Positions 1 to 8,486 of a stretch of DNA of 64,000 nucleotides are shown in pieces. The DNA is from Murimonas intestini. Its GTDB lineage: Bacteria; Bacillota; Clostridia; Lachnospirales; Lachnospiraceae. Below the pieces are notes generated by a model. That model did no database searches and was not told the DNA's origin. It was given only the letters and a program-made list of their open reading frames with translations. The position numbers were made by a program, and so were the translations under genes. Location of the stretch: positions 1 through 64,000 of the forward strand of contig NZ_JANKBI010000018.1 in the NCBI RefSeq assembly GCF_024622195.1, read 5' to 3'. Every line of letters starts with the position of its first letter. Within the stretch, counting starts at the first letter, position 1.

Positions 1-113
1 TTCTCTGTTACTGCCTCTGTGGCATCCTCTTTCGCATCCTTTGCGTATACAGACAGCGGAAGCATGGAAACCATCATAAGTGTCAGACATACACCAAGTA
101 CTTTCTTTTTCAT
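1..113 (-). CDS. Small acidic secreted protein, second cassette copy (partial)
   Basis: This is the 5' end of a gene that continues off the left edge. It encodes a Sec signal peptide (MKKKVLGVCLTLMM..., ending near VYA) followed by an acidic start of the mature chain. The DNA is almost identical to positions 3435-3545, the start of the complete copy. Start chosen at 113 because AAAGGAG lies about 11 bases upstream. It is the fourth gene of the tandem GH3/small-protein array and lies 72 bases after the GH3 stop. Function unknown; see the full-length copy. Confidence 0.8.
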   Translation of the reverse strand, partial: MKKKVLGVCLTLMMVSMLPLSVYAKDAKEDATEAVTE

Positions 114-141
114 TACTGTTACAGCTCCTTTCACTAAATGG

Positions 142-163
142 AGAGGCCTCTTATGAGGCCTCT
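142..163. promoter_or_regulatory. Intercistronic palindromic stem-loop (copy 1)
   Basis: Perfect 9-bp inverted repeat AGAGGCCTC / GAGGCCTCT with a TTAT loop between the GH3 stop and the start of the small secreted protein. A T7 run follows on the plus strand only, so on the transcribed minus strand it is not a standard terminator. An intercistronic stability or processing hairpin is more likely. The same element occurs at 3575-3594. Confidence 0.6.
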
Positions 164-185
164 GTTTTTTTAATTTGTTACTTTA

Positions 186-2534
186 TTAATAACTCAGACC
201 GTACCAAGCTGCATATACATTGCCGTCAGCATCCTTGTAAGCATAGCTTCCGGATGGAGACTGTGCAAGTACTTCTGCATCCATGTACTGATCTTTGTCA
301 TAACCAGGTACATCATTAGGAGATACACAAACTTCATAAACAGTTCCGTCTATCTCAGTATCATTTACAGCAATAACTTCACTGCAGGAAACCATGGTTA
401 TAGGAAGTTTACCTGTAGGATTGTAAGCGCCTGTAAGTACGTCCATACGTGCATCCACAGATGTGGAGAAGGAACCGATCAGAGCGTCACAGTATGGCTC
501 CAGATTTGTCAGGATCCATGGATTTGTGATGTTGATAGAACCAAGTACGATACCTCCGTTGGCATGTACAGCCTCAGCTGTCTTAGCAATCTTATTAACA
601 TCCTGCAGAGTAGAAACTTCAACAGTTTCACCTGTCTTAGACTGGTCTTCAGTATTGCGTTCTTCTACATCTATGCCGTCCACCAGTTCAAGCACTGCCA
701 TATTTGGTGAAGCCTGGGTGATTCCACCCGGAACTACATCTAAAAATGCGATATCAGCTTCTTCAGCCTTGTCCACTATTGTATACCCTGCGCCTTCAAA
801 AGCAGCCTTCCAGCTTTCTATAGCTGCTTCATCCTCACCAGAAGCGGTAAAAGAAGCAACATATACTTTTTTAGATGCATCTGCCAGCGGCAGAGTATTC
901 TCATGATTCTTCATCAGTACTACTGATTTCTGGTTCATCTCTGTCTTCATGGCATTAAGCTCGTCTGCCTTATCTTCAGCAACAGCCTTACTCTCTGCAG
1001 CATCACGGTAAGGATTCTCAAACATTCCCATATCCATCCAGTTAGTCATACGGTTTGTAGTAGCACGCTCGTATGCTTCATCTGTCACAAGGCCGGAATT
1101 TACAGCTTCTCTAATGGAATCATAATCAATCCCCTGCATTCCGTCGCCAATTACATCACAGCCGGCGTTGATAGTAGTTGCATAACGCTCAGCAGGTGTC
1201 ATATCAGCTGCGCCCCAGTTCTGGGTGCTGATTATATTGGAGTCAGAGTTAATAAAGCCGTCAAATCCCATTGTATCCTTCAGCAGTGTCTGTAAAATTG
1301 TAGTATTATAAGCATTTCCAATCTCTTCCGGTGTAATCTCAACACCCTTGTAGCTCTGTGCAGCACTGCGTCCATCTGTAGCAGGACGGCTGTAGCCCGG
1401 CATGATTCCTGCAAGTCCTGCATCGATAGCAGCCTGGAAACCTGGAAGCTGGTATTTCTCCAGAGAACCTTCTGTAGCGTAAATTCTCCACTGGCCCATG
1501 CCATAATGAGATTCGAAACCATTCTCAGCAGCACAGTCACCCGGGAAATGTTTCATGATCAAAGCCACATCCCCCAGCTGTGCACCGTCTGTGCCATGCT
1601 GGTACCCCAGAACAAGAGCTTCAGAAATGCCTGACATTACTTCCGGAACTTCAGTGTATGTAGTAGCGTTACGGCTCCAGCGCGGGTCTGTAATCAGGTC
1701 GATCTGCGGACCGTACATCTGATGGATGCCTTTTGCATCCCAGATCTGTGAATCTAATTCTGCATATGCTTTGATTCCATCATAGTTCTCATCGCCCATG
1801 GCAGCTGCGGCCATACCTTCCGTTGCCGGGAAACCATCTGTCATAGGATTAGAAATAAGCATGTACGGAATATTTACCTCACCCTGGTTCACAGATGAAA
1901 ACTCAGCAAGCATATTCAGCGTGTTGTTAAACATAGCGCCAACTTCTGTGTCTGTATCCTTACGGATAACGCCGGAACGTGTCTCCTGCCCGGTTACTAC
2001 ACTATAGGAGGCAGCCTTGTTCATCATGGCCATGACGTCTCCCTCTTCTGCTTCCACCTCTTCGTCCGTCGGCAGAGATACTAACTGAGAGAGGATGACA
2101 TTTCCGTTTTCGTCATACACTTCATCAGCTGTCTTCGCAGCCGGGCTGCACATCAGATCATTTGCCAGCAGGCCAATGCGCTGTTCCGGTGTCATCTTGG
2201 AAATGAGGTCAGCAACACGTGTGGCTGTATCAAGACGCCAGTCCTCAAACGGATCCAGCTTTCCATCATTGTTGCTGTCTTTGAAATATTTTCCGTCCTC
2301 AGAAATAACACCTACCAGCGTTACACCGATCCTGGGACCGCCCTCGTTCTCATAGAATACCGGCGCAAGATACTCAGTGGGACATTCAATGCCTTCCTCA
2401 ACTGTGTAAGGGGCAGGAATGTACTCAGCCGCAGCCTCTGTCTCACCCTCTGCTGCATAAGCAACTGATGTAAGGGACATTGCGAATGTCAATGCTGTGG
2501 TAACACTGACGGCTTTTCTCATTTTTCTCTTCAT
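186..2534 (-). CDS. Secreted family 3 glycoside hydrolase (cassette copy B)
   Basis: About 782 residues. A Sec signal peptide (residues 1-28, cleavage near AYA) is followed by a GH3 TIM-barrel and an alpha/beta sandwich domain. KHFPGD is at about 328-333 and the expected nucleophile Asp is in GFINSDSN at about 431, where most GH3 enzymes have SDW. Residues 86-97 fit a calcium-binding EF-hand/dockerin-like loop (D-x-N-x-D-G...E). Probable role: hydrolysis of beta-glycosides outside the cell. ATG at 2534 is preferred over the ATG at 2540 because GGAGG abuts 2540 but sits 6 bases before 2534. It is a paralogue of the 3615-6035 gene: N and C termini are nearly identical and the middle is diverged. 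A LytTR-type operator array precedes it. Substrate cannot be read from sequence. Confidence 0.9.
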   Translation of the reverse strand: MKRKMRKAVSVTTALTFAMSLTSVAYAAEGETEAAAEYIPAPYTVEEGIECPTEYLAPVFYENEGGPRIGVTLVGVISEDGKYFKDSNNDGKLDPFEDWRLDTATRVADLISKMTPEQRIGLLANDLMCSPAAKTADEVYDENGNVILSQLVSLPTDEEVEAEEGDVMAMMNKAASYSVVTGQETRSGVIRKDTDTEVGAMFNNTLNMLAEFSSVNQGEVNIPYMLISNPMTDGFPATEGMAAAAMGDENYDGIKAYAELDSQIWDAKGIHQMYGPQIDLITDPRWSRNATTYTEVPEVMSGISEALVLGYQHGTDGAQLGDVALIMKHFPGDCAAENGFESHYGMGQWRIYATEGSLEKYQLPGFQAAIDAGLAGIMPGYSRPATDGRSAAQSYKGVEITPEEIGNAYNTTILQTLLKDTMGFDGFINSDSNIISTQNWGAADMTPAERYATTINAGCDVIGDGMQGIDYDSIREAVNSGLVTDEAYERATTNRMTNWMDMGMFENPYRDAAESKAVAEDKADELNAMKTEMNQKSVVLMKNHENTLPLADASKKVYVASFTASGEDEAAIESWKAAFEGAGYTIVDKAEEADIAFLDVVPGGITQASPNMAVLELVDGIDVEERNTEDQSKTGETVEVSTLQDVNKIAKTAEAVHANGGIVLGSINITNPWILTNLEPYCDALIGSFSTSVDARMDVLTGAYNPTGKLPITMVSCSEVIAVNDTEIDGTVYEVCVSPNDVPGYDKDQYMDAEVLAQSPSGSYAYKDADGNVYAAWYGLSY

Positions 2535-2593
2535 ATCCATCCTCCTTTATTAATCAATCTGCGTAATCCGATTGATTGTTTTTTGTTAAATAC

Positions 2594-2743
2594 ACTTTAC
2601 CATATTTTTGCACAAAAATAAAGAGTCCCCGGCTGTCGCAAGTTTCCGGACTCTTATCGTAAAATAATGATCTTGTCGTGAATCGGTCTGTTTTTGTCGT
2701 GAAGGATTATTCATCCTGTGAGAAATGCAATTTTCGGCGTAAA
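2594..2743 (-). promoter_or_regulatory. LytTR-type six-site operator array and promoter (GH3 copy B)
   Basis: Half-sites of consensus TGYCGYRAA (plus-strand reading) have their 4-base cores at 2636, 2657, 2676, 2697, 2716 and 2737, giving steps of 21, 19, 21, 19, 21. The sites at 2676 and 2697 both read TTGTCGTGAA; those at 2716 and 2737 are weaker. The minus-strand extended -10 (TGGTAAAGT, hexamer 2594-2599) lies 37 bp from the proximal core and has no good -35. The leader contains an AATCAATC/GATTGATT inverted repeat before the GGAGG. The remaining bases up to 2858 show no gene. Confidence 0.8.
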
Positions 2744-2858
2744 GAAAAAATACCCGTTAAAAACACTGCTATCTACGGCTCTGTTCAGCGGCAGAGCCAT
2801 AAATAACATGTGTCCAAAGACTGGCTATTCTATCATTAAGATATATTCAGAAATGATA

Positions 2859-3545
2859 TTATTTCTCTGTTTCAGTTTCAGTCTCGTCAGCTGCTTTGTC
2901 GTCTGCTCCATCTTTTGTGAAGATATAAGCGTACTCCCACTCAGCATCGCCGTCACGCTCAATGTGGTCTTCTGAGTAACCCAGTATGAGCTGTCCGTCT
3001 TTGTTCATTCCTATAACATCCATCAGTTCCATGTCGTCCATCTCTTCGCCTGTAAGGACGTCGAAGAACAGGCCTTCATCATCGTCACGGATCTTGAACT
3101 TATTTGCGCCCTTGAAGTTACATTCTCCTTCACCCACAACATCTACTACTGTCCAGCCTGCCCAGTTTGCTGAACAGCTGTAATCATCCACGTCGATATC
3201 GTCATGGTCAAAGCTCATGGTTCCCTTCAGGTTTGTGGCATCTGCGTGGATATATGCTGCTTCGTCTACCAGCTTATTTTCATCAATGCTCAATTCGATC
3301 TCCAGAGTGCATGCCTTCGGCTCTACTTCCAGAATTCCGCCGTCTGCAGTATAAGCATTTGTCAGTACCCATTTGCCTACATATGCTTCCGGTTCAGCTT
3401 CATAGTCCAGTTCCATTGAGATTTCTCCGTCTTTCTCTGTTACTGCCTCTGTGGCATCCTCTTTCGCATCCTTTGCGTATACAGACAGCGGAAGCATGGA
3501 AACCATCATAAGTGTCAGACATACACCAAGTACTTTCTTTTTCAT
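2859..3545 (-). CDS. Small acidic secreted protein of unknown function
   Basis: About 228 residues. There is a Sec signal peptide (1-24, VYA) and no lipobox. An acidic, Thr/Glu-rich linker is followed by a single domain beginning with GKWVLTNAYTADGG, and a charged ETETETEK tail. The domain has the look of a small beta-rich fold with Asp-rich loops (FDHDDIDVDDY), but I do not recognise the family. ATG at 3545 is chosen because AAAGGAG precedes it; the upstream in-frame Met at 3584 lies inside the palindrome. It sits 69 bases after the upstream GH3 gene and is probably cotranscribed with it. The GH3/small-protein pairing is repeated in the second cassette, which suggests a shared task such as binding, chaperoning or localising the enzyme (inference). 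Confidence 0.75.
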   Translation of the reverse strand: MKKKVLGVCLTLMMVSMLPLSVYAKDAKEDATEAVTEKDGEISMELDYEAEPEAYVGKWVLTNAYTADGGILEVEPKACTLEIELSIDENKLVDEAAYIHADATNLKGTMSFDHDDIDVDDYSCSANWAGWTVVDVVGEGECNFKGANKFKIRDDDEGLFFDVLTGEEMDDMELMDVIGMNKDGQLILGYSEDHIERDGDAEWEYAYIFTKDGADDKAADETETETEK

Positions 3546-3574
3546 TACTGTTACAGCTCCTTTCACTAAATGGA

Positions 3575-3594
3575 GAGGCCTCATACGAGGCCTC
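3575..3594. promoter_or_regulatory. Intercistronic palindromic stem-loop (copy 2)
   Basis: 8-bp inverted repeat GAGGCCTC with an ATAC loop between the GH3 stop (3615) and the small-protein start. The element and its position match 142-163, but the loop sequence differs, so the stem is conserved and the loop is not. Confidence 0.6.
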
Positions 3595-3614
3595 CGTTTT
3601 TAAGTTCTATCTTT

Positions 3615-6035
3615 TTAGTAGCTCAGGCCAAACCAGGCTGCATATACATTGCCGTCGGCATCCTTGTAAGCATAGCTTCCGGATGGAGACTGTGCAAGTA
3701 CTTCTGCGTCCATGTACTGATCCTTGTCATATCCAGGTACATCATTAGGAGATACGCAAATTTCATAAACATTTCCGTCAACTTCTGTCTCATTTACAGC
3801 AATGACTTCATTGCAGGAAACCATAGTTACAGGAAGTTTACCTGTAGGATTGTAAGCGCCTGTAAGTACGTCCATACGTGCATCTACAGATGTGGAGAAG
3901 GAACCGATCAGAGCGTCACAGTATGGCTCCAGATTTGTCAGGATCCATGGGCTGCTGATATCGATAGAAGCAATTACGCTGCCGCCGTTAGCATGTACTT
4001 TTTCAGCAGTATCAGCAATTTTCTTTACATCTATCAGAGTGGTAGCTTCTGCCATCTCGCCTGTCTTCTCTGTATTTTCAGGATGGTTAACTTCCTCAAC
4101 TTCAAGCCCGTCCACTAAATCAATAACATTCATAAATGTGTTGCTGTTAGAAACACCGCCCGGTACTACATCAAGAAATGCAATATCAGCTTCATCAGCC
4201 TTGCTTACGATCGTATAGCCGGCAGCTTCAAAGGCACCTGTCCACTTTTCTACAGTTTCATCATCAGCGCCTGAGCTTGTATAAGACGCAATATATACCT
4301 TCTTGGAAACGTCAGCCAGCGGTAAAGTATTCTCATGATTCTTCATCAGAACAACAGATTTTCTGCTGATATCTGTTCCGATCGCTTCGATCTCATCTGA
4401 CAGGCCTTCTACTGTTGCTTTGCTCTCTTCTACATCCTTGTAAGGATTTTCGAACTGTCCCATATTCATAACAGTAGCCAGAGTGCTTGCATTAGCGCGG
4501 TCAAGTGCTGCTTCTTCGATCAGTCCCTGATCATATGCATCGTAATAATCCTGCCACTCAACACCAGTAAATCCATCACCAATGATATCAGAGCCGGCAT
4601 TGATCATTGCTGCTACACGTTCAGGTGCGGTCAGTTCCTCAGCACCGTACTGCATTCCCATAGAAAGGACGCCTGAGTCGGTATTAACAAAGCCTGAGAA
4701 TCCCATTGTATCCCGCAGCAGTGTCTGAAGGAGAGTTGTGTTATAAGCATTTGCAACCTGGTCCGGTGTGAGTTCTACATCGCGGTAGCTCTGTGCAACA
4801 CTGCCATAAGTGCCATCAGCTGCAGGGCGGCTGTAACCTGGCATGATACCTGCTACACCGGCATCAATAGCTGCCTGGAAGCCAACAAGCTGGTATTTTT
4901 CAAGAGAACCTTCTGTCTGGTATATACGCCACTGGCCGATTGCATTGTGTGATTCAAATCCATTATAGGAAGCGCCGTCACCAGGGAAGTGCTTCATGAT
5001 CAGAGCAACATCTCCGTCCTGAGCGCCGTCAGTACCTGTCTGATAGCCTTTTACCAGAGCTGAAGCAATACCTGCTGCTACATCAGGAACCTCTGTATAT
5101 GTACCGGAATTTCTATTCCAGCGAGGATCAGTGATCAGGTCGATCTGAGGGCCATACATACGGCTGATGCCCTTTGCATCCCAGATCTGGCGGTCAACAT
5201 CAGCAAAATGCTCAACCAGGCTGTAATCGCCCTCCTCTGCTCCGGCACCCATCACTGCTGCTGCTACTCCCATTGATCCCGGAATCTTGATCACCTGCTG
5301 TGGGTTAGAGATAATTGTAAACGGTATAGTCGGCTCATTCTTTGCAACGGCAGCATATTCAGCTGTCATGTTCGTTGCATTGTTCCATAAAGCGCCTGTC
5401 TCTGCATCTGTAGTTGCCCTGAGTACACCGGAACGGTTCTCAAAGGTCAGCATTTCACCTGTGCTGTTTGGACGGGGTGCAGTCTCAACTGCAGCTGCGC
5501 CGGCATTGATCTTTGTAGCAGCATCCCCTTCAATTTCTTCTTCTTCTGCCACTACCATATTCAGAGCATCTTCAGTAACTACCATCAGCTGGTTCAGGTC
5601 TACCTTACCATTCTCATCATACACTTCATCAGCAGAAGTAACTGTGGGACTGCACATCAGCTGGTTAGCCAGCAGGCCAATGCGCTGTTCTTTTGTAAGT
5701 TTAGTCAGCAGGTCAGCAACACGTGTCTCTGTATCAAGGCGCCAGTCCTCGAAAGTATCCAGCTCACCATTATTGTTGCTGTCTTTGAAATACTTGCCGT
5801 CCTCGGAAATAACGCCTACAAGCGTTACACCAATCGTTGGTCCGTCTTCGTTCTCATAGAACACCGGCTCAAGATATTCTGTCGGCCCCTGAAGACCTTC
5901 ATCCGCTGTGTAAGGTGCAGGAATGTAATCTGCTGCCTCTGTCCCGCCCTCTGCTGCATAAGCAACTGATGTCAGAGACATAGAGAGTGTTAAGGCTGTA
6001 GTAACACTGACAGCTTTTCTCATCTTTTTCTTCAT
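3615..6035 (-). CDS. Secreted family 3 glycoside hydrolase (cassette copy A)
   Basis: About 806 residues, paralogous to 186-2534. Signal peptide (AYA cleavage), an EF-hand-like loop (DSNNNGELDTFED), KHFPGDG, and a putative nucleophile in GFVNTDSG near residue 450, where TDS replaces the usual SDW. The last ~130 residues are nearly identical to copy B, whereas the segment after the EF loop differs and carries extra residues around EEEEIEGDAATK. This pattern suggests gene conversion at the ends or selection for different specificities in the barrel. Start at 6035 is chosen because AGGAGG is 6 bases upstream. It is first gene of the duplicated cassette and lies immediately downstream of the kinase gene, with its own LytTR-type promoter. 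Confidence 0.9.
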   Translation of the reverse strand: MKKKMRKAVSVTTALTLSMSLTSVAYAAEGGTEAADYIPAPYTADEGLQGPTEYLEPVFYENEDGPTIGVTLVGVISEDGKYFKDSNNNGELDTFEDWRLDTETRVADLLTKLTKEQRIGLLANQLMCSPTVTSADEVYDENGKVDLNQLMVVTEDALNMVVAEEEEIEGDAATKINAGAAAVETAPRPNSTGEMLTFENRSGVLRATTDAETGALWNNATNMTAEYAAVAKNEPTIPFTIISNPQQVIKIPGSMGVAAAVMGAGAEEGDYSLVEHFADVDRQIWDAKGISRMYGPQIDLITDPRWNRNSGTYTEVPDVAAGIASALVKGYQTGTDGAQDGDVALIMKHFPGDGASYNGFESHNAIGQWRIYQTEGSLEKYQLVGFQAAIDAGVAGIMPGYSRPAADGTYGSVAQSYRDVELTPDQVANAYNTTLLQTLLRDTMGFSGFVNTDSGVLSMGMQYGAEELTAPERVAAMINAGSDIIGDGFTGVEWQDYYDAYDQGLIEEAALDRANASTLATVMNMGQFENPYKDVEESKATVEGLSDEIEAIGTDISRKSVVLMKNHENTLPLADVSKKVYIASYTSSGADDETVEKWTGAFEAAGYTIVSKADEADIAFLDVVPGGVSNSNTFMNVIDLVDGLEVEEVNHPENTEKTGEMAEATTLIDVKKIADTAEKVHANGGSVIASIDISSPWILTNLEPYCDALIGSFSTSVDARMDVLTGAYNPTGKLPVTMVSCNEVIAVNETEVDGNVYEICVSPNDVPGYDKDQYMDAEVLAQSPSGSYAYKDADGNVYAAWFGLSY

Positions 6036-6091
6036 ATCCATCCTCCTTTGTTAATCAATCCTTCTGATTAATCAATTGTTTTTATGGATAT

Positions 6092-6241
6092 AAATTACCA
6101 CAATTTTACACAAAAATAAAGAGCCCCCGTCTTCCGCGAATCAGCGTGTTTTTACCGCCAATCATTTATTTTGTCGTGAAACAGCTTTCTTTTGCCGTAA
6201 GCAAATTAAAGTTTTGTGAAAACTGCTATTTCTGCCGCAAG
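6092..6241 (-). promoter_or_regulatory. LytTR-type six-site operator array and promoter (GH3 copy A)
   Basis: Half-site cores are at 6134, 6155, 6174, 6195, 6214 and 6235, so steps are 21, 19, 21, 19, 21. Examples are TTGTCGTGAA (6174) and TGCCGTAAG (6195). The minus-strand -10 is TGGTAATTT (hexamer 6092-6097), 37 bp from the proximal core, with no recognisable -35. The array fills the gap between the kinase stop (6270) and the GH3 start. Confidence 0.85.
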
Positions 6242-6269
6242 AACAAATCTAATTTTCCTGCCGGTCTCA

Positions 6270-7607
6270 TTACTTCTGCTCCTGCTCATTTTTCATGGAC
6301 ACGGTCAGCATAAATATATTATTATCTGCCTGTACAGACACATTGCCCCCATGCTGCTGTGCAATAGACATGATGGAGCGCAGTCCAAAGCCATGATAGC
6401 TTTTTTCCATTTTTGTAGTGACAGGAAGGCCATTCTCAAACTTCAGCTCATGCTCATAATAATTCTCCACAACTAATATGACCATATCATTGCGCCTGGC
6501 AGCCTTGAGAGAAATAAACTTCTTCTCTTTGCAGACTACATCTTCCATCCCTTCCAGAGCGTTGTCCATAGCATTTCCAAACAGCGCATAAATTTCCATG
6601 TCCGTCAGAAATGAAAACAATGTTCCGTCAATAATATATGTAAAACGGATACCATTCATAGAACAGATGATATTCTTCTCTGTCAGCACCACGTCAAGTC
6701 CCTTGTTGCCTGAGTCCACAACTGTATTATATTCATCAATGGAATCAGACAGGCTGTTCATGTGGCGTTGCAGCTCACTCTCCCCCTCAGCTGAACGGAT
6801 CAGGCCGATCTGATGCTTCAGGTCGTGGCATTTGATCTGCAGGGAGAGTATTCCCTCACGGCTGATCTCGTAATACTGCTGCTTGCTGCGGATAAAATTC
6901 TGCATACTAAGGTTTTCCTCCTGCAGCAGGGTCAGAGAGGCTCCTACAACACAGAGAATAAAATTCACCACGCAGTACAGCAGCGCTGTCAGGAAAAACA
7001 GGACTCCTGTCTGCACACTGCCGCTGTACAGAAATTGGTATGTAAATTCCAGCAGCATCTGGCAAAGCAGTATTACAGCGAAAAGCCCCAGCAGCGACCT
7101 TACCGGAAATGACACAGGCCGTTTTACAAAACGCCTGTACACCTTGCAGCAGCCAATACACATTGTGAGATACAGGAGATATGACATAATGGACTGAAAC
7201 GGGCTTCCGTCTGTCCATGCAGCGTCCGGACCAACGGGAATCGCGGATATGAGTTTCACCATATTCCAGGACATCCTGTAGACGGTAAGCGCTATAAGGC
7301 CGTTAAATATGCCGGAATCCACAGAAGCCTGATAACAGAAGAGGTAGCATATAATAAAGAGCAGGCTCAGGACCATGATATAGATGCTGCCTGCTGTTGC
7401 CACAACCAGTTTTACCGTCAGCAGCTCCTCGATCACATACCTCATACACCAGCTTGCCCCGCATAAAAGCACAAAGCTCAGCAGGATCCGAACGGGATAA
7501 GAAGATTTCTTTTCCCTTCTGTTCCAAATTACAAGCTGTATAAAAAAGATTACTCCCGAAGAAATACGCCAGTCTATTTCCCGGATCCACCAAATCGGCT
7601 CCATCAT
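6270..7607 (-). CDS. GHKL-type sensor histidine kinase (AgrC/LytS-like)
   Basis: 445 residues. Five to six hydrophobic membrane segments occupy about residues 1-215. A cytoplasmic part follows with a His-box (HDLKHQIGLIR), an N-box (ALFGNAMDNALEGM) and a G-box (HGFGLRSIMSIAQQHGG), typical of peptide- or ligand-sensing GHKL kinases that pair with LytTR regulators. Its ATG overlaps the regulator's stop (ATGA), so translation is coupled. No ligand-binding ectodomain is evident; the signal is probably sensed within the membrane domain (inference). Position among glycosidase genes suggests it senses a glycan product or host-derived signal. Confidence 0.9.
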   Translation of the reverse strand: MMEPIWWIREIDWRISSGVIFFIQLVIWNRREKKSSYPVRILLSFVLLCGASWCMRYVIEELLTVKLVVATAGSIYIMVLSLLFIICYLFCYQASVDSGIFNGLIALTVYRMSWNMVKLISAIPVGPDAAWTDGSPFQSIMSYLLYLTMCIGCCKVYRRFVKRPVSFPVRSLLGLFAVILLCQMLLEFTYQFLYSGSVQTGVLFFLTALLYCVVNFILCVVGASLTLLQEENLSMQNFIRSKQQYYEISREGILSLQIKCHDLKHQIGLIRSAEGESELQRHMNSLSDSIDEYNTVVDSGNKGLDVVLTEKNIICSMNGIRFTYIIDGTLFSFLTDMEIYALFGNAMDNALEGMEDVVCKEKKFISLKAARRNDMVILVVENYYEHELKFENGLPVTTKMEKSYHGFGLRSIMSIAQQHGGNVSVQADNNIFMLTVSMKNEQEQK

Positions 7608-8308
7608 ACGCTTTCACCTAAATAGCTGATAAATCTCTGTTCTATCTCCTTCCGGTGTGATTTTGAAATCTGCACCTGAACATCATTTACCACCATATAA
7701 TCACTGTGTACGCTTTTGATATGGCGCATATTGACTAGATATGACCTGTTGCACAGAATAAAATGCTGGTCATCCAGCTTTTTCCTCACGTCTCCCAGAC
7801 GGCCGCGCACCTTATAATCTCCCTGCTCCGTGTGGTAGATCAAATCATGGTCATAGACTTCCACAAAATAGATATCGTTAGAAGAGATGCTCACGATCCC
7901 GTCCGGTGTCTTCAATGCAAAGGTGGCTCCCTTGCAGTCATTGATACGCTTAAGCGCCTTATCCAGCACGCGGTATATAGAGAACTGATCAATGGGCTTG
8001 ACCACAAAATCCATAGCATCCACCTCGTACCCGCGGATGGCCATCTGCGCCATATAAGTCACGAAGATCAGCTGGGCCTCCTTATTGACAATCCTAAGAA
8101 AGTGCGCTGCATCCAAACCATCCATCTCACCCATACGGATATCCAGAAATACGATATTATACAATTCCCGGCTGCGGACAAACTCCACCCCGTCATAGTA
8201 CATATGAATGATATGCGCCTCTCCCTTTTCTTCAAAGTAACGCTCTACATATCCCGCAAGCGTTTTCACCTCCTTGGCATCATCATCTACAATTGCAATC
8301 AGAAGCAT
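7604..8308 (-). CDS. LytTR-family response regulator
   Basis: 234 residues. An N-terminal receiver domain has the acidic pocket DDD (8-10) and phospho-acceptor Asp56 in FLDIRMGEMDG. A LytTR DNA-binding domain occupies about 128-230 (NDIYFVEVYDHDLIYH... CNRSYLVNMRHIKSV). LytTR proteins bind pairs of short direct repeats about two helical turns apart. That matches the three arrays at 2.6, 6.2 and 15.4 kb, so this protein is the prime candidate activator of the GH3/GH2 operons. A strong GGAGGGG site precedes the ATG. The gene is cotranscribed with the kinase. Confidence 0.93.
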   Translation of the reverse strand: MLLIAIVDDDAKEVKTLAGYVERYFEEKGEAHIIHMYYDGVEFVRSRELYNIVFLDIRMGEMDGLDAAHFLRIVNKEAQLIFVTYMAQMAIRGYEVDAMDFVVKPIDQFSIYRVLDKALKRINDCKGATFALKTPDGIVSISSNDIYFVEVYDHDLIYHTEQGDYKVRGRLGDVRKKLDDQHFILCNRSYLVNMRHIKSVHSDYMVVNDVQVQISKSHRKEIEQRFISYLGESV

Positions 8309-8339
8309 ATTTCTCCCCTCCTTTGTTTTAGATCAACAA

Positions 8340-8439
8340 CAAAAAAACGAAAAAACAATCGCCAAAGCACTATATGAATAGGTCCATGACCAGATATAGA
8401 CTTCGGCGATTATTCCGACGCTTCCATTATTTAATTATA
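8340..8439 (-). terminator. Long hairpin with T-tract; possible leader attenuator of the two-component operon
   Basis: 11-bp inverted repeat with one mismatch (AATCGCCAAAG at 8357-8367 against CTTCGGCGATT at 8401-8411). Its loop contains nested pairs CTATAT/ATATAG and GGTC/GACC. On the minus strand two T-tracts follow. It terminates the upstream GH3-GH2-transporter operon. A TATAAT (8434-8439) lies just upstream, so a transcript for the regulator starting there would have to pass the hairpin. Confidence 0.7.
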
Positions 8440-8486
8440 ATACGAAATTGCTATTTTGGGAACCTGAAACCTTAAAATGGATAAAA

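Noticed and set aside
142..171. Plus-strand terminator
   Set aside because: The hairpin plus T7 looks perfect on the plus strand, but no plus-strand gene ends upstream of it; the conserved place between minus-strand genes suggests an RNA-level role instead.
2751..2760. A seventh LytTR half-site (CCCGTTAA)
   Set aside because: It is out of phase with the 21/19 pattern by two bases and lacks the TGYCG core.
80..6476. Long plus-strand open frames opposite the GH3 genes
   Set aside because: They mirror the strongly coding minus strand, have no ribosome sites and repeat in both paralogues because the antisense DNA is duplicated.
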